NCBI GenBank assembly: GCA_963823675.1
Contig: CAWGMT010000013.1
Location: 558,001 to 622,000, forward strand
Reading direction: 5' to 3'
DNA: 64,000 bases
From: CAWGMT01 sp963823675
GTDB lineage: Bacteria; Planctomycetota; Planctomycetia; Isosphaerales; Isosphaeraceae
Shown: piece by piece, positions 9,859-20,552 of the stretch
How positions within the stretch are numbered: position 1 is the stretch's first letter
Layout of the letters: each line of letters starts with the position of its first letter
The notes under the pieces: model-generated
Database searches by the model: none
The model's input: only the letters and a program-made list of their open reading frames with translations
Told to the model about the DNA's origin: nothing
Translations under genes and position numbers: made by a program

Positions 9859-10098
9859 GGGAGATGTTCGCTGAGGATGAAACTTGGCTTATGTCACAGC
9901 GAGCGGGGCGGTGGGGCCCGACCTCTTGCCAAACGGCGCGACGTCGCGAATACCTGCTGGCGGAAGTGCGTTCTTTAGCAATCGCGTGAGAGGCGAGAGC
10001 CGGCGGCTGTGAGGCGGGCGGAGCGACGGGGCAGGACCGGGTCGGGAGCCCCGTGCGTTCAGGCAAGGGGCTCGTCGGGTTGACGTGTCAACCGGAGT

Positions 10099-10303
10099 AA
10101 CCGGGTCCGAGCGACCTGACTTCCACCCCCCACGCCAGCAAGCTTGGCGGGGAAACGAGGCCTCGAGTGGAGGATGACCGGTCCCAGGGACCTGGCTGGC
10201 ACGCCCCGCACCAGCCAGCATGGCGGGGAAGCGAGGCTTCAGGTGGGACCTGACCGGGTCGGAGGGACCTGCCTCCCACGCCACGCGTCAGCCAGCCGCA
10301 GAA
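10099..10303. repeat. Imperfect ~75-bp direct repeat, about 2.7 copies
   Basis: Units start near 10099, 10176 and 10251. They share a gaccgg...gggacctg core and an agccagcatggcggggaagcg segment (varied in unit 1, cut short in unit 3). Divergence between units is moderate. Confidence 0.6.
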
Positions 10304-10339
10304 GATCGCGGGAAATCGTCGCCGCCACCTACGGAAAGT

Positions 10340-10580
10340 AGGGCGAATCGGGCGATCGCATCGCCTCGGGGCGTCCCATAATCGATCGCGATGTCTCACG
10401 TTTAGAGCGCCAGAGACTCGCCACTTTGCGGCACCGGCGGACGAGTGGATCTGCAATGGGTTGCGCCGCGCACTTGAACTGATACCGCTAGTATGCGCGC
10501 TTTGTCAACTGTCAAATCGCGCGGCGCGCGAATTTGACGTAACTCATTAGCTTGACGGCGGAAGAAAACTCGATGGATTA
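10340..10580. repeat. Dispersed repeat, copy 2 of 2 (partner 2326-2560)
   Basis: Matches the copy at 2326-2560 through gcctcggggcgtcccat, atcgatcgcgatgt and gtcaaatcgcgcggcgcgcg, with the trailing cggcggaagaaa. Same orientation, about 8 kb apart. Confidence 0.65.
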
Positions 10581-10653
10581 GGGGGGACCTCACACTGAGG
10601 CAGCTATTCCTCAGTGGTCGCAGGATCCGAGCGGCGGTGGTTGAAGAGTCTAT

Positions 10654-10875
10654 TCACGGTCCTGATCCCCGCAGTTCCGAAGAGCTTGCGACTGGCCGCG
10701 AAGAAGTGGGCGAAGAGATCGAGAAGATCAGAGCAAGTTCCTCCAGCCGGTCCTCGACCCGCACGTTAGGGTTCTCCGGCCCTGCCATGAGCAAAAATGT
10801 CGGCCGCATGCAACGCGTGACGCGGTGGTACCAACGAGTGACGGCGGGATCACTCGTGTTACCGCTTATCAGCTC
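10654..10875 (-). pseudogene. REP-associated transposase N-terminal fragment
   Basis: Read on the minus strand this gives VTRWYHRVTRCMRPTFLL followed by VEDRLEELALIFSIS, the N-terminal signature of the RAYT family and the helix that follows it. It then degenerates without reaching the HUH motif. It is the third piece of one transposase family in 6 kb and the only one on the minus strand. Confidence 0.55.
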
Positions 10876-11045
10876 GCGCTTGCCACACGATCTCTTGAAA
10901 CCCGCCGTCCCGGAATTGCCTGAGATTGCTCCCGGCTTGCTGCGCGTAGGCCGATCGGCTCCAATCATCTTGATGGGTCCGACGTCGATTGATTGCCGCC
11001 CGTCACGGCCGCAACGGCGTCCACGTCCCTTCCGGGATCCTCGCA

Positions 11046-14000
11046 ATGGTCGCGCTAACCCTTCGGATCGAGGCGTCCGATCCCTTACCCTCCTGGAAAG
11101 CCCATTGGTCCGTCGATGCCACGGCAATTGGTGATGCCATCACCGTTGTCGGCCCGCAGGCGCAGACCGTCCTTGACGTCGGCAAACGGTTCCTTGACCT
11201 CTTCGGCGACCGAAGAGGGCGGCCGATGGCCGAGCCGGAATATCTTCGTGCGATGGGCAGAACCCTGTTCGACACCTGGCTCGCCCCCGCCATGGACCAA
11301 CTGAAGCCGGCTCTGGATACCCTCGGCCCCCGCCACCTGATCCTCCAGACCGACGACCCGACGCTACTCGACCTGCCCTGGGAGCTGATCGAGCTCACCC
11401 CAGGCCTGCCGATCGGCTGCGACGCCGGTTGGTCTCTGTGGCGGACCTCGCTCGGCCAGGCGGTCTTGTTTACCGGTCGCGCCCGGCCTGGCCCGCTGCG
11501 GGTGCTCTTCCTGGCTTCGGCCCCGATCGACCAGGACCAGCTCGATTACGAGCGGGAAGAAGACCTGATGCTCCGGGCCTCGGCCGACGTGAAGGGCGAG
11601 ATCATTACCCACTTCGCCGAGACCGGCGGCATCGACGAACTGGCTGCTCTGGTGGCCGAGTGCCGCCCGCACGTCGTTCATCTCTCCGGCCACGGCGACG
11701 TTGACGCCCAGGGACGGGGCGTCTTCGCCTTCGAGGACGAGCGCGGCCGGACCGACCTGCGAACGGCCGACGAGATCGCCGCCCAGGTCTTCCGAGGCAA
11801 AGACGTCCGGCTGGCCTTCATCAACGGATGCAAGACCTCGCAAGCCGCAGTCTCGGGACTCTGCCGAGGACTGGTGGCAGCAGGGGTCCCTTCGGCTCTG
11901 GGATGGGCGGCCAGCGTGTTCAACGACCGGGCGACGGGATTCACCGCCGAATTTTACCGCCGCCTGGTTCGGAACGAGCCCGCCCCGGCGGCCGCCGCCC
12001 ACGCCCGCGAAGCGATTCGCGGCACGGGCCAGATTGGAAGGGGCGAGTACAAGGACCAGGACGCGACGTTCGCCCTGCCCCGGCTCTACGGGACGGAGTT
12101 GGCAGCCCTTTTCGATCCCTCGACCGGGGAGAACTACACCGGCCCGCGGACCGTCTACACCCTGCTGGGCGACGGCATCAAGGGCCTACACAGCGGCTAC
12201 GTTGGACGTCGTTGCGAGGTCCAGCGGCTGGTCCCGGCTTTGCGCCGGGGCGAGACGACATTCGCGGTGATCACTGGCATTGGCGGCACCGGCAAGAGCA
12301 CGCTGGCCACCCGCGCCGCCAATCGCCTTCAGGCCGTCGGATATGGCGTCATCCCCGTCAAGGTCTCCGCAAGACCGACCCCCGCCGAGGCGGCGCGGGG
12401 TGCCGCAAGCCGGCTGATCGGCGCCCTGGACGGTGCGTTTCTGAAGGCGGGCCGGCAGGACCTCCACGCGCTCCTGACCGACGGCGACATCCCCTTGGAT
12501 CAGCGGCTCCAACTGGCCGTGGATGGCCTCAACGAGATGAAGCTCGTCCTCGTGCTCGACAACCTCGAGGATGCCCTGGACCTCGAAACCCGCCGGATCG
12601 CCGGCCCTGAGCTGGCGGGGTTCTACGGGACCCTCGCCTCGAACCTGACCCACGGCTCCCGGGCGATCATCACCTGCCGCTACCTGCCCGACGGCATGCC
12701 GACCGGCTTCCCCAACGTGCTGCACTTGCCCCTGCCCGAGTTCCTCGCCCAGGACGCCTTTAAGTTCCTGAAGCGCGACGAGGTCGTCGACCGGCGGATC
12801 GGCCGGGGCGAGCTGACCATGAATCTGATCGATCGGCTCTACCACGCCCTGGGAGGCACGCCAGAACTGCTCCGTCGGGTCCGTCTCCTTCTCCGCACGG
12901 TTGACCCTGACACGCTCCTCGAAGAGCTCGAAGGCGGCGACCCCGACCTACTGTCCCGGGAGCGCGAGGCCTATCGCTCGGAGATCCTTACGTCCAGGCT
13001 CTACGACGCCCTTTCGCCCGCCGCTCAGGCCGTCGCCCGCCGCCTTGCCATCAGTGTCCTGCCCATCCCCGCCGACGCAGTTGCGACTCTAAACGACCTG
13101 TCCGAGGCCGAGGTGGCCGGGCTGCTGGCCGAGGGCGTCGCCTACGGCCTGCTCCAGAGATTCGACGAGCCCGACCTGCCCTCGCTCTACCATCCCCCCG
13201 GCCTCCTCCGCCCCTGGCTCGCCGCCCCCGAGCGCCTCGCCGCGGACGATGCCCGGGCCGTTCACGCGCGCCTGGCAGCGTTCTGGCGTTCGAGCCGCGC
13301 GGCGAACCGCGAGAACGAATTGCGGGTGGCCATCGATGCCGAACTAGATGCCTGCCGCGAGCACGCCCGCCAAGCCGAGGACGGGCCGACGTTCCGGTGG
13401 TCAACGGTAATATTGGCCCGGCTCTTGACCGCGCGTAGCGAATGGAACGAGCGCGGTTCCTGCTCGAAGAGGTTGCCGAGGGGTCCAGAGACGCTTCCGC
13501 CTGGTACCAGCTTGCCACGGTTGACCTCTACCAGGGGGACTACGCAGCGGCGCGGGAGAGGTTCGCCGCGACAATGGAGATCGTGCGCGCCATCGGCGAC
13601 CGCGCCGGCGAGGCGGCCGCCTGGCACCAACTCGCCTCGATCGACCTCAACCAGGGGGACTACGCGGCGGCACGGGAGAAGTTCGTTACGGTGATGGAGA
13701 TCAGGCGGGCCATCGGCGACCGCGCGCGGCGAGGCGGCCGCTTGGCACCAGCTCGCCTCGATCGACCTCAACCAGGGGGACTACGCGGCGGCACAGGAGA
13801 AGTTCGCCACGGTGATGGAGATCAGGCGGGCCATCGGCGACCGCGCCGGGGAAGCCAACGTATTGCACCAACTCGCCACGATCGACGTCCACCAGGGGCA
13901 ATATGCGGCGGCGCGGGAGAAGTTCGCCACGGCGATGGAGATCAAGCGGGCCATCGGCGATCGTGCCGGCGAGGCCACCACATTGCACCACATCGCCTCG

Positions 14001-15582
14001 ATCGACCTCAACCAGGGGGACTACACCGGGGCGCGGGAAAAGCTCGCCACGGTAATGGAAATCAAGCGAGCCATCGGCGATCGCGCCGGCGAGGCTACCG
14101 CCTGGCACCAGCTCGCCACGATTGATCTCAGCCAGGGGGACTACGCGTCGGCGCGGGGGAAGTTCGCGACAGCGATTGAGATCGGGCAGGCCATCGGCGA
14201 TCGCGCCGGCGAGGCCACCACCTGGCACCAGCTCGCCACGATCGACCTCAACCAGGGGGACTACGCGTCGGCGCGGGAGAAGTTCGCGACAGCGATGGAG
14301 ATCAGGAAGGCCATCGGCGACCGCGCCGGCGAGGCCAACGCTTGGCACCAACTCGCCTCGATCGACCTCAACCAGGGGGACTACGCGTCGGCGCGGGAGA
14401 AGTTCGCCACGGCGATGGAGACCAGACAGGCCATCGGCGACCGCGCCGGTGAGGCTCGCACATTGCACCAGCTCGCCACGATCGACGTCCGCCAGGGGGG
14501 ACTATGCGTCGTGCGCGGGAGAAGTTCGCCACGGTAATGGAAATCAAGCGGGCCATCGGCGACCGCGACGGCGAAGCCAGCGCATTGCACCAACTCGCCA
14601 CGATTGACCTCAACCAGGGAGAGTACGCCGGGCGCGGAAGAAGTTCGCCACGGTGATGGAGATCACGCGGGCCATCCGCGACCGCGCCGGCGAAGCCAGT
14701 GTATTGCACCAACTCGCCTCGATCGACGTGCACCAGGGGGAGTACGCTGAGGCGCGTAAGAAGTACGCCACCGCGATGGGGATCAAGCGGGCCATCGGTG
14801 ATCGTGCGGGCGAGGCCACCATATTGCACAACATCGCCACGGTTGACCTCAACCAGGGGGACTACGCGGCGGCGCGCGTGAAGTTCGCCGCGGCGATGGA
14901 GATCAAACGGGCCATCGGCGACCGAGCGGGCGAGGCCGCCGCTTGGCACCAGCTCGCCACGATTGACCTCAACCAGGGGGACTACGCGTCGGCGCGGGAG
15001 AAGTTCGCGACAGCGATGGAGATCACGCAGGCCATCGGCGACCGAGCCGGCGAGGCCGCCGCCTGGCACCAGCTCGCCTCGATCGAATTCGACGAGGGGG
15101 ACTACGCGTCGGCGCGGGAGAACTTCGTCACGGCGATGGAGATCAGGAAGGCCGTCGGCGACCGCGCCGGCGAGGCCGCTGCCTGGCACAGCCTTGGTTC
15201 GATCGACATCAACCAGGGGGACTACGCGTCGGCGCGGGAGAAGTTCGCCACGGCGATGGAGATCAGACAGGCCATCGGCGACCGCGCCGGGGAGGCCGCC
15301 ACTTGGTATCAGCTCGGCTTAGTTGCGTACAAATCCGGACGAGGGAACGACGCTATGGGGCTAATGGCCGTCGCCTATTTGATCGCCAAGGCGATTGGAA
15401 ACAATGATGCCAAGACCATCGCGGGCAACTTCGCGACCTTGTGCCAGATGCAGGGCATCAATCAGGCCCATCTCGACGCGGTTCTGAAGGCATCCGCATC
15501 GACCTACCAGAAAGACCGCGGCCGAGGCCTGATCGAGCAGGCAATTGGCGGGAACGCTGCCGGCGGATCGGCGGAGAAGTGA
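11046..15582 (+). CDS. CHAT protease-STAND NTPase-TPR protein, several frameshifts
   Basis: Starting at ATG 11046 the reconstructed protein is about 1,510 residues. Residues ~60-370 form a CHAT (caspase-like) domain with the catalytic dyad visible as His216 in HLSGHGDV and Cys262 in AFINGCKTS. A STAND/NB-ARC NTPase follows: Walker A GIGGTGKST with Lys417, Walker B LVLVLDNLED, sensor-like GSRAIITCRY. From about residue 815 sixteen 40-residue TPRs run almost to the end, many nearly identical. One-base shifts near 13443, 13730, 14500, 14516 and 14633 break the TPR part. CHAT-STAND-TPR proteins act as ligand-triggered protease switches in bacterial immunity and cell death; that role here is inference. 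The target is unknown. Confidence 0.8.
13495..15345. repeat. 120-bp coding tandem repeat encoding 16 TPRs
   Basis: Sixteen copies of a 120-bp unit, starting near 13495, 13615, 13737, 13857 and then every 120 bp. Each encodes WHQLATIDLNQGDYASAREK followed by FATAMEI.RAIGDRAGEA. Several units differ by only a few bases over 120, implying recent expansion or gene conversion. Three of the four frameshift sites in the gene fall inside the array. Confidence 0.85.
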
Positions 15583-15594
15583 CTCCGGCAACGT

Positions 15595-15819
15595 TCATCG
15601 CTTCCGGATGGTCCCAACGACTTCGACCCGAATGGGGACGCCGTCGACGTCTTTGGGTAGATTGGCGTCGGGGGCGGGGGGGGCTTCGAGGTTGAGTTTC
15701 ACTCCGTAGCCTGCGCCGATCCGGGTGATGCCGACGCCGACAACGGAAGGGTCGTCGCCGAAGGCGGCGAGGACCTTCGCCTTTGCGGCTCGAGCGTCAT
15801 CCAGGGTGGCGTGGTTCAT
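15595..15819 (-). CDS. 74-residue protein linked to a trypsin-like peptidase
   Basis: Start at ATG 15819, behind a GAAGGGA ribosome-binding site. The protein begins with a helix (TLDDARAAKAKVLAAFG), then a beta strand with VVGVGITRIGAGYGVKLNL, a Pro-rich loop and a last strand (IRVEVVGTIRKR). Short proteins with the VVGVGI...VKVNL pattern resemble the N-terminal or partner domain of Nal1-type trypsin-like peptidases. It lies downstream of such a peptidase on the same strand and stops 12 bases from the convergent CHAT-STAND gene. It may be an inhibitor-like or substrate-recognition partner; no function is demonstrated. Confidence 0.6.
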   Translation of the reverse strand: MNHATLDDARAAKAKVLAAFGDDPSVVGVGITRIGAGYGVKLNLEAPPAPDANLPKDVDGVPIRVEVVGTIRKR

Positions 15820-15963
15820 GATGCTGGTCCCTTCCCGGTCAGGTGCCGGTAATGGCGTCGCGGGGTCAGATCGACCGCAACCCCAGGCCGTGCCGGCGAC
15901 GATACGCGATGCAACCGTCGAAACCAAGGCCGATATGAATCATTATAGCCGCGACCGGGCCGA

Positions 15964-16978
15964 TCAGGAGAAAAGCAACTCGACCTTCATCGCCCGGAGG
16001 ACCGCGTCGATCGGGTTGGCGTACGTCAGTCCCTTGCCGTTCGACCCGCCGTGGTCGCCACCGGCGAAGAGAAGGGCGACAACCTTGCGGTCGGCGTTGA
16101 CGATCAAGGAGCCGCTGTCGCCCCCCTGGCTAAAGGGGTTGTCGCCGTCGCCTTCGATCTCGACCTGGTTGTTGAACTGGAGATTGCCGATATCGTAATT
16201 GACATAGACGTTGTCAAGTTCGAAGGCGGTCACTTTCCCTTTGGTCGTTGCCGTGGTCCGGCCTACCTTGCCCACCGGCGTCCCCTCGTCGAGGAAAGGC
16301 CCGCCCACTCCGGCGAGCGATCCGCCCAGTCCGGCCAGGGCTTTGGCGTTGAACTCGATCCCCGCGGCGAGCACGGCCACCGCGGCGTCAACGAGGTTGG
16401 CTCCGGTCTTCTTCAGGCGGACGAACCGCGAGAGCGTCGCGAACTTGTCGGTCGGGTCGTCGCCGCCGTTGAACGCGGCCCGGCTGGAGGATTGCGTCGC
16501 CGATCTTGGCCCGGTTCTCGTTGGCCAGCACGTGATTGTTCGAGAGGATCATCACCGCCTTGTCCTCCTTGGGGTCGAGCCCCCGGACGAAGCAGCCGAG
16601 CGTGCCGGCGGTGATCTTGAAATGGCCGACCGAAACACCGATCTTGAGCGGCCGGGCCCGCTTCTGCTGCGGCGGGGTTGCAAACTTGAGCACCCGGCCG
16701 ATGTAGCGGACGTCAACTTCGCCCTTGGCCTTTCTCTTGATCGTGTCGAGTTGCGTGCTGTTCTCCAGCCCCCGACGCTGGATGCGGACGGCCAGATAGT
16801 AATCCTGGTTCGGCTTGCGGACGACCCCGAGCGCCAGCGTCGGCCCTGCGGCGCCCGCGGCCGCCATCGGCTGCGCCGCCATGCCCAGCGTGGCCTTCGC
16901 TACGGGCGAGACCGCCATCGGCTTGATGATCGCCTCGTTCAACGACGCCTTCAATTCCCGGACCGAATCCAATCGCAC
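15964..16978 (-). CDS. Trypsin-like serine peptidase, one frameshift
   Basis: The start chosen is GTG 16978, because a perfect GGAGGTG lies five bases upstream. The catalytic triad can be read across one frameshift near 16484: histidine in MILSNNHVLA, aspartate in NLVDAAVAVL, serine in FSQGGDSGSLIV. The N-terminus (about 90 residues) is helical and Ala/Met-rich. Length (~338) and triad spacing suit a chymotrypsin-fold cytosolic peptidase like plant Nal1 and its bacterial relatives; no signal peptide is seen. It is followed by a 74-residue partner. Both halves are well conserved, so the shift may be an assembly error. Confidence 0.75.
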
Positions 16979-17254
16979 AGCATCACCTCCACGACAAATC
17001 CGGCCGCGCTGACCGTGCGTCCCGACACATTCGAGTGTACAGACATCGTAGACCACGCACATCATTTCGAAGCAAGAGGCCGCACTCACGCGATGCATGG
17101 CCGCCTCGGGCTCCTGGCCGTCGGCATCCAGCAGGCCAGCCGCCTGTTCCTCGCAACTGGCCGCCCGTGCCAATTCGGCGGCGGCTTCGGCTGTGCGCCC
17201 GTAATCGGTCAGGGCCTGAGCATGGGACAGCAACCACGATGCCTCGTCCAACAT
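16979..17254 (-). CDS. Small helical ORF upstream of the peptidase
   Basis: In frame with, and running without a stop into, the peptidase. About 65 residues from ATG 17254 form helices rich in Ala/Glu (MLDEASWLLSHAQALTDYGR, then AAELARAASCEEQAAGLL), resembling a TPR-like small protein, after which the sequence becomes unstructured and Cys-rich just before the GTG start of the peptidase. I suspect a separate small gene whose 3' end is frameshifted rather than an N-terminal extension, because of the strong ribosome-binding site in between. Confidence 0.4.
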
Positions 17255-17716
17255 CTGTTCGGTCAGAGGTTGTAATTCAGGGAATTGTCCGTGCCGGCGC
17301 CAAGGATGCTGCGCAGATGCTGGCCCAGATCAACCGGTTGGTTCCGATCTTGGCATCCGGAAACAGGCGTGCTGACGCCCTTCCAGGGCGTAGGTGGCAT
17401 CATTGGCTCCCGTTCAAAGAACCGTGACAGTTTACCGGAACGAAAACGGAAGAAGTCTAATCACGATCGACGCTGCGTGGCCTCATTATTTGCACTTATC
17501 CCATTCGTAGCCCAGTTGCCAACCCCGCTCCCAGCTAGCCCGAGGCACTGACGAAGCTTCGCCAAACGCGAGCCCAGCACCAGAGCCTTTTTCCCGGATC
17601 GCAATCCGGCTAACCTGTACAAAGGCTCGGCATCGCTTTCAACTTGCGGCAAACATCGGATCGGGCGTTTTTGTTAACCCATCCGCCAGCTCCGCTCCGG
17701 GCCGAGAGGCTCTACG
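17255..17716. other. Divergent intergenic region
   Basis: It separates the minus-strand peptidase unit from the plus-strand kinase, so it should hold both promoters. Short open frames are present but none is convincing. I see no clear operator or hairpin. Confidence 0.5.
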
Positions 17717-20390
17717 ATGGCCCGCCGTGACGACATATCTCGCGACCTCCTTTTCGGCCTGATCGCTCTCGAGCGCGGCCTGGTCGATTCTGGCCAGCTC
17801 GTCGCCGCGTTTGAGAACTGGAGCGGGGTCAGGGATCGGACGATGGGCGAGATTTTCGTGGCGCAAGGCGTCCTCGATGAAGCCGCACGTGGGTTGGTGG
17901 ACGGCCTCACCAAAAGCCGGCTCGCACAACGGGACGCCGATCTCGAGGAAAAGGCGGTTTGCCGCGGCGCCAGTCAACGTGCTGGGCACGGAGCAGGTCC
18001 TCCAAGTGACATGGGCCTTTCGGCCACGGTCTCGCATCCTGGGCCGCCTCTCGCCGGGCAAAACTCCGACGACCCGGATCGGACGACAGCCGGCGCTCAC
18101 GGCTTGACCAATGCGCCGGCCTTCGGCGAACGCTACCCGATCGTCAGGCCCTACGCCCGAGGCGGGCTGGGTGAGGTCTTTCTCGCCCTCGATCCCGAGC
18201 TCGATCGCCAGGTCGCCTTGAAGGAGCTGCGGGCATACCACGCGCATGACCCGGTCAGCCAGTCGCGCTTCGTGCTCGAGGCCAAGGTCACCGGGCGGCT
18301 GGAGCATCCCGGGATCGTGCCGGTCTATGGACTGGGGCGCTATGCCGATGGCCGGCCGTATTATGCGATGCGATTCATCGAGGGCGAGACTCTCAAGCAG
18401 GCCATCGAGCGGTTCCACGAGCCCGAGGCCGCCAAGCATCCGTCGCGCGAGCGGGAGATCGCTTTCCGCCGGCTGCTGCGCAGCGTGATCGACGCCTGCA
18501 ACGCGGTCGCTTATGCACACAGCCGCGGCGTCGTGCATCGCGACCTGAAGCCCGAAAACATCATGCTGGGCCGCTTCGGCGAGACACTTGTCGTCGACTG
18601 GGGCGTCGCCAAGCCGCTGGCGGGTTCCATCAGTGAGCCGGGCGCCGAGGCGGCGCTAGAGGCAGCCGTCGATGAGTCGTCGTTGACTCGGCCTGGCTCG
18701 GCGATCGGAACCCCGCAGTACATGAGCCCCGAGCAGGCGGCGGGCGAGCTCGAGCGGGTCGGACCGGCGAGCGACGTCTACAGCCTGGGCGCAACGCTTT
18801 ATTGCGTGCTGGTCGGGCCATGGTCCCTTTCCGTCCGGAGGCCTTGAGGATGTGCTGGGCCGGGTGCGCCGCGGCATCTTTCCCGCGCCGCGGCGGCTCC
18901 GCCGATCCATCGATCCGACCCTGGAAACGATCTGCCTGAAAGCCATGTCGCTCCGGCCCGAAGACCGTTACTCGAGCCCGCTCGCCCTGGCCGAGGAGAT
19001 CGAGGCATGGCTGGCCGATGTCCGCTACCGCGGCGAGCAGGAACAGGCGCACCACGACGTCAGTCGGTCGCTGGCCCGACTGTGCATCGAGCGCGCCCAA
19101 AATCTCTTTGGCCGCGAGCTGCCCGGCGAGGGGATGCTCTGGCTGGCCCGTGCCCTGGAGAACATCCCGCCGGACTCCCCGGAGCTGGAGCGCGCAGTCC
19201 GCGCCAGCCTGGGCGGCTGGCACGCCGCGGCGAAAACCCTGGAGCGCACCCTCGGCCATTCCGGAGCCGTCCACGGCGTGGTGTTCAGCCCCGACGGCCA
19301 CAGGCTGGCGACCGCGAGCGCCGATCTGACGGCGCGGCTCTGGGACATCGCCAAGGGCACGCCGCTCTCATCGGCCCTCGCTCACGAGGACGCCGTGCGC
19401 GCGATCGCCATCAGCCCGGACGGGCAGCTCGTTGCCACGGCGACCGACGACGGCGTGCTCCTGCGGTGGGACGCCGTGACCGGGGCATCCGTGGGCCGCC
19501 CCATCCGGCACGACGCACCGGTCACGGCCGTGCGATTCAGCCCCGACGGGTCGAGGATCGCGACGGCGAGCCGCTCGCGGGTCCCCGGCCTCTGGGATGC
19601 GGCAACGGGGCGTTCCATCACCGTGCCGGACGGATACGATGCCAAGGTCCTTGCCGTCGCGTTTCATCCCGACGGCAGCCGGCTCGCCGCGGCCGGAGAT
19701 GATGGGCACGTGTGGTTCTGGGAGACCGCGACCGGGACACTGCTGGGCCAGTCGCTCCAGCACGAGGCGGCCGTCCTGGCTCTGGCATTCAGCCCCGACG
19801 GCGGGAAGCTCTTGACCGGCTGTCTCGACGGTCGGGCGAGACTTTGGGATCGCGACCATTACCGCATGCAGGCGGAACTCATTCATCGGGCCGCGGTCGG
19901 TTGCGTCGAATGGAGCCCCTGCGGCCGATCGCTGGTTACGGCGTGCCATGACGGGACCGCGCGGATCTGGAATGCCGCCACGAATCGACCGGTCGGCGAG
20001 CCGCTCTCGCACCGCGGGCGAGTCGACTGCCTGGCGTTCAGCCCCGATGGAACGATCGTGGCGACCGGCAGCCAGGATGGCAATGTCCGGCTCTGGGATG
20101 CCGGCACCGGCCTGTCAATCGGCCCGCCGCTGGAACACAAAGGTGTGGTGCACGCCCTGGCTTTCAGTCCCGAGGGCCGCCGGCTCGCGACCGCGTGTTC
20201 CGACGGCAAGGCGCGATGCTGGCGGCTCCCGGCTCCCGTCGTCGGCGATGTGGAGCGGATCGCCTGCTGGGTTCGCGTCGCGACCGAGCTCGAGTTTGAC
20301 GAGGGCGATGCGACCCGGCGCATCGATCCGTTGGCTGTTTGGGAGCTTCGCCGCCGCCTCATGGAACTGGGCGGGCCGCCGGTCAAGTGA
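17717..20390 (+). CDS. Ser/Thr protein kinase-WD40 fusion, one frameshift
   Basis: N-terminal ~80 residues resemble the helical module that precedes many planctomycete kinases (LLFGLIALERGLVDSGQLVA). The kinase domain shows a glycine loop (YARGGLGEVFLA), the ATP lysine in VALKELR, HRDLKPENIM and a GTPQYMSPEQ activation segment. The metal-binding motif is DWG rather than DFG. A one-base insertion near 18825 (gggccat) interrupts it; the other frame continues directly. There is no transmembrane helix. Eight WD40 repeats (about residues 515-835) follow, and the C-terminal 45 residues begin VERIACWVRVATELEFDEGD. A near copy of this tail is found at 24748-24888. Confidence 0.8.
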
Positions 20391-20552
20391 GCTTACATGT
20401 TTCCGATCTGTAAAGGGTGAATATGCCCCGCGGATCAATGGATTTTGTACGAAGAACAACAACTTACGTCAAATCGGCGGTGTAACGGATGATCTAGAGA
20501 TGACCCTTTCCAGGCCGTCGGGGGACCGAGCCGTTGATATCATGTTAATGCG

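Larger units (their letters stand above)
9859..11045. other. 1.2-kb repeat-rich spacer
   Basis: No intact gene. It contains three imperfect ~75-bp direct repeats (10099-10303), one arm of an inverted repeat, the second copy of the dispersed repeat shared with 2326-2560, and a RAYT fragment on the minus strand. The promoter of the CHAT-STAND gene must lie in its last few hundred bases; I see no clear -35/-10 pair. Confidence 0.6.

Noticed and set aside
11046..17254. Gasdermin-type defence operon
   Set aside because: CHAT and trypsin-like proteases suggested it, but no ~260-residue pore-forming gasdermin-like protein is adjacent and the two protease genes are convergent rather than in one operon.
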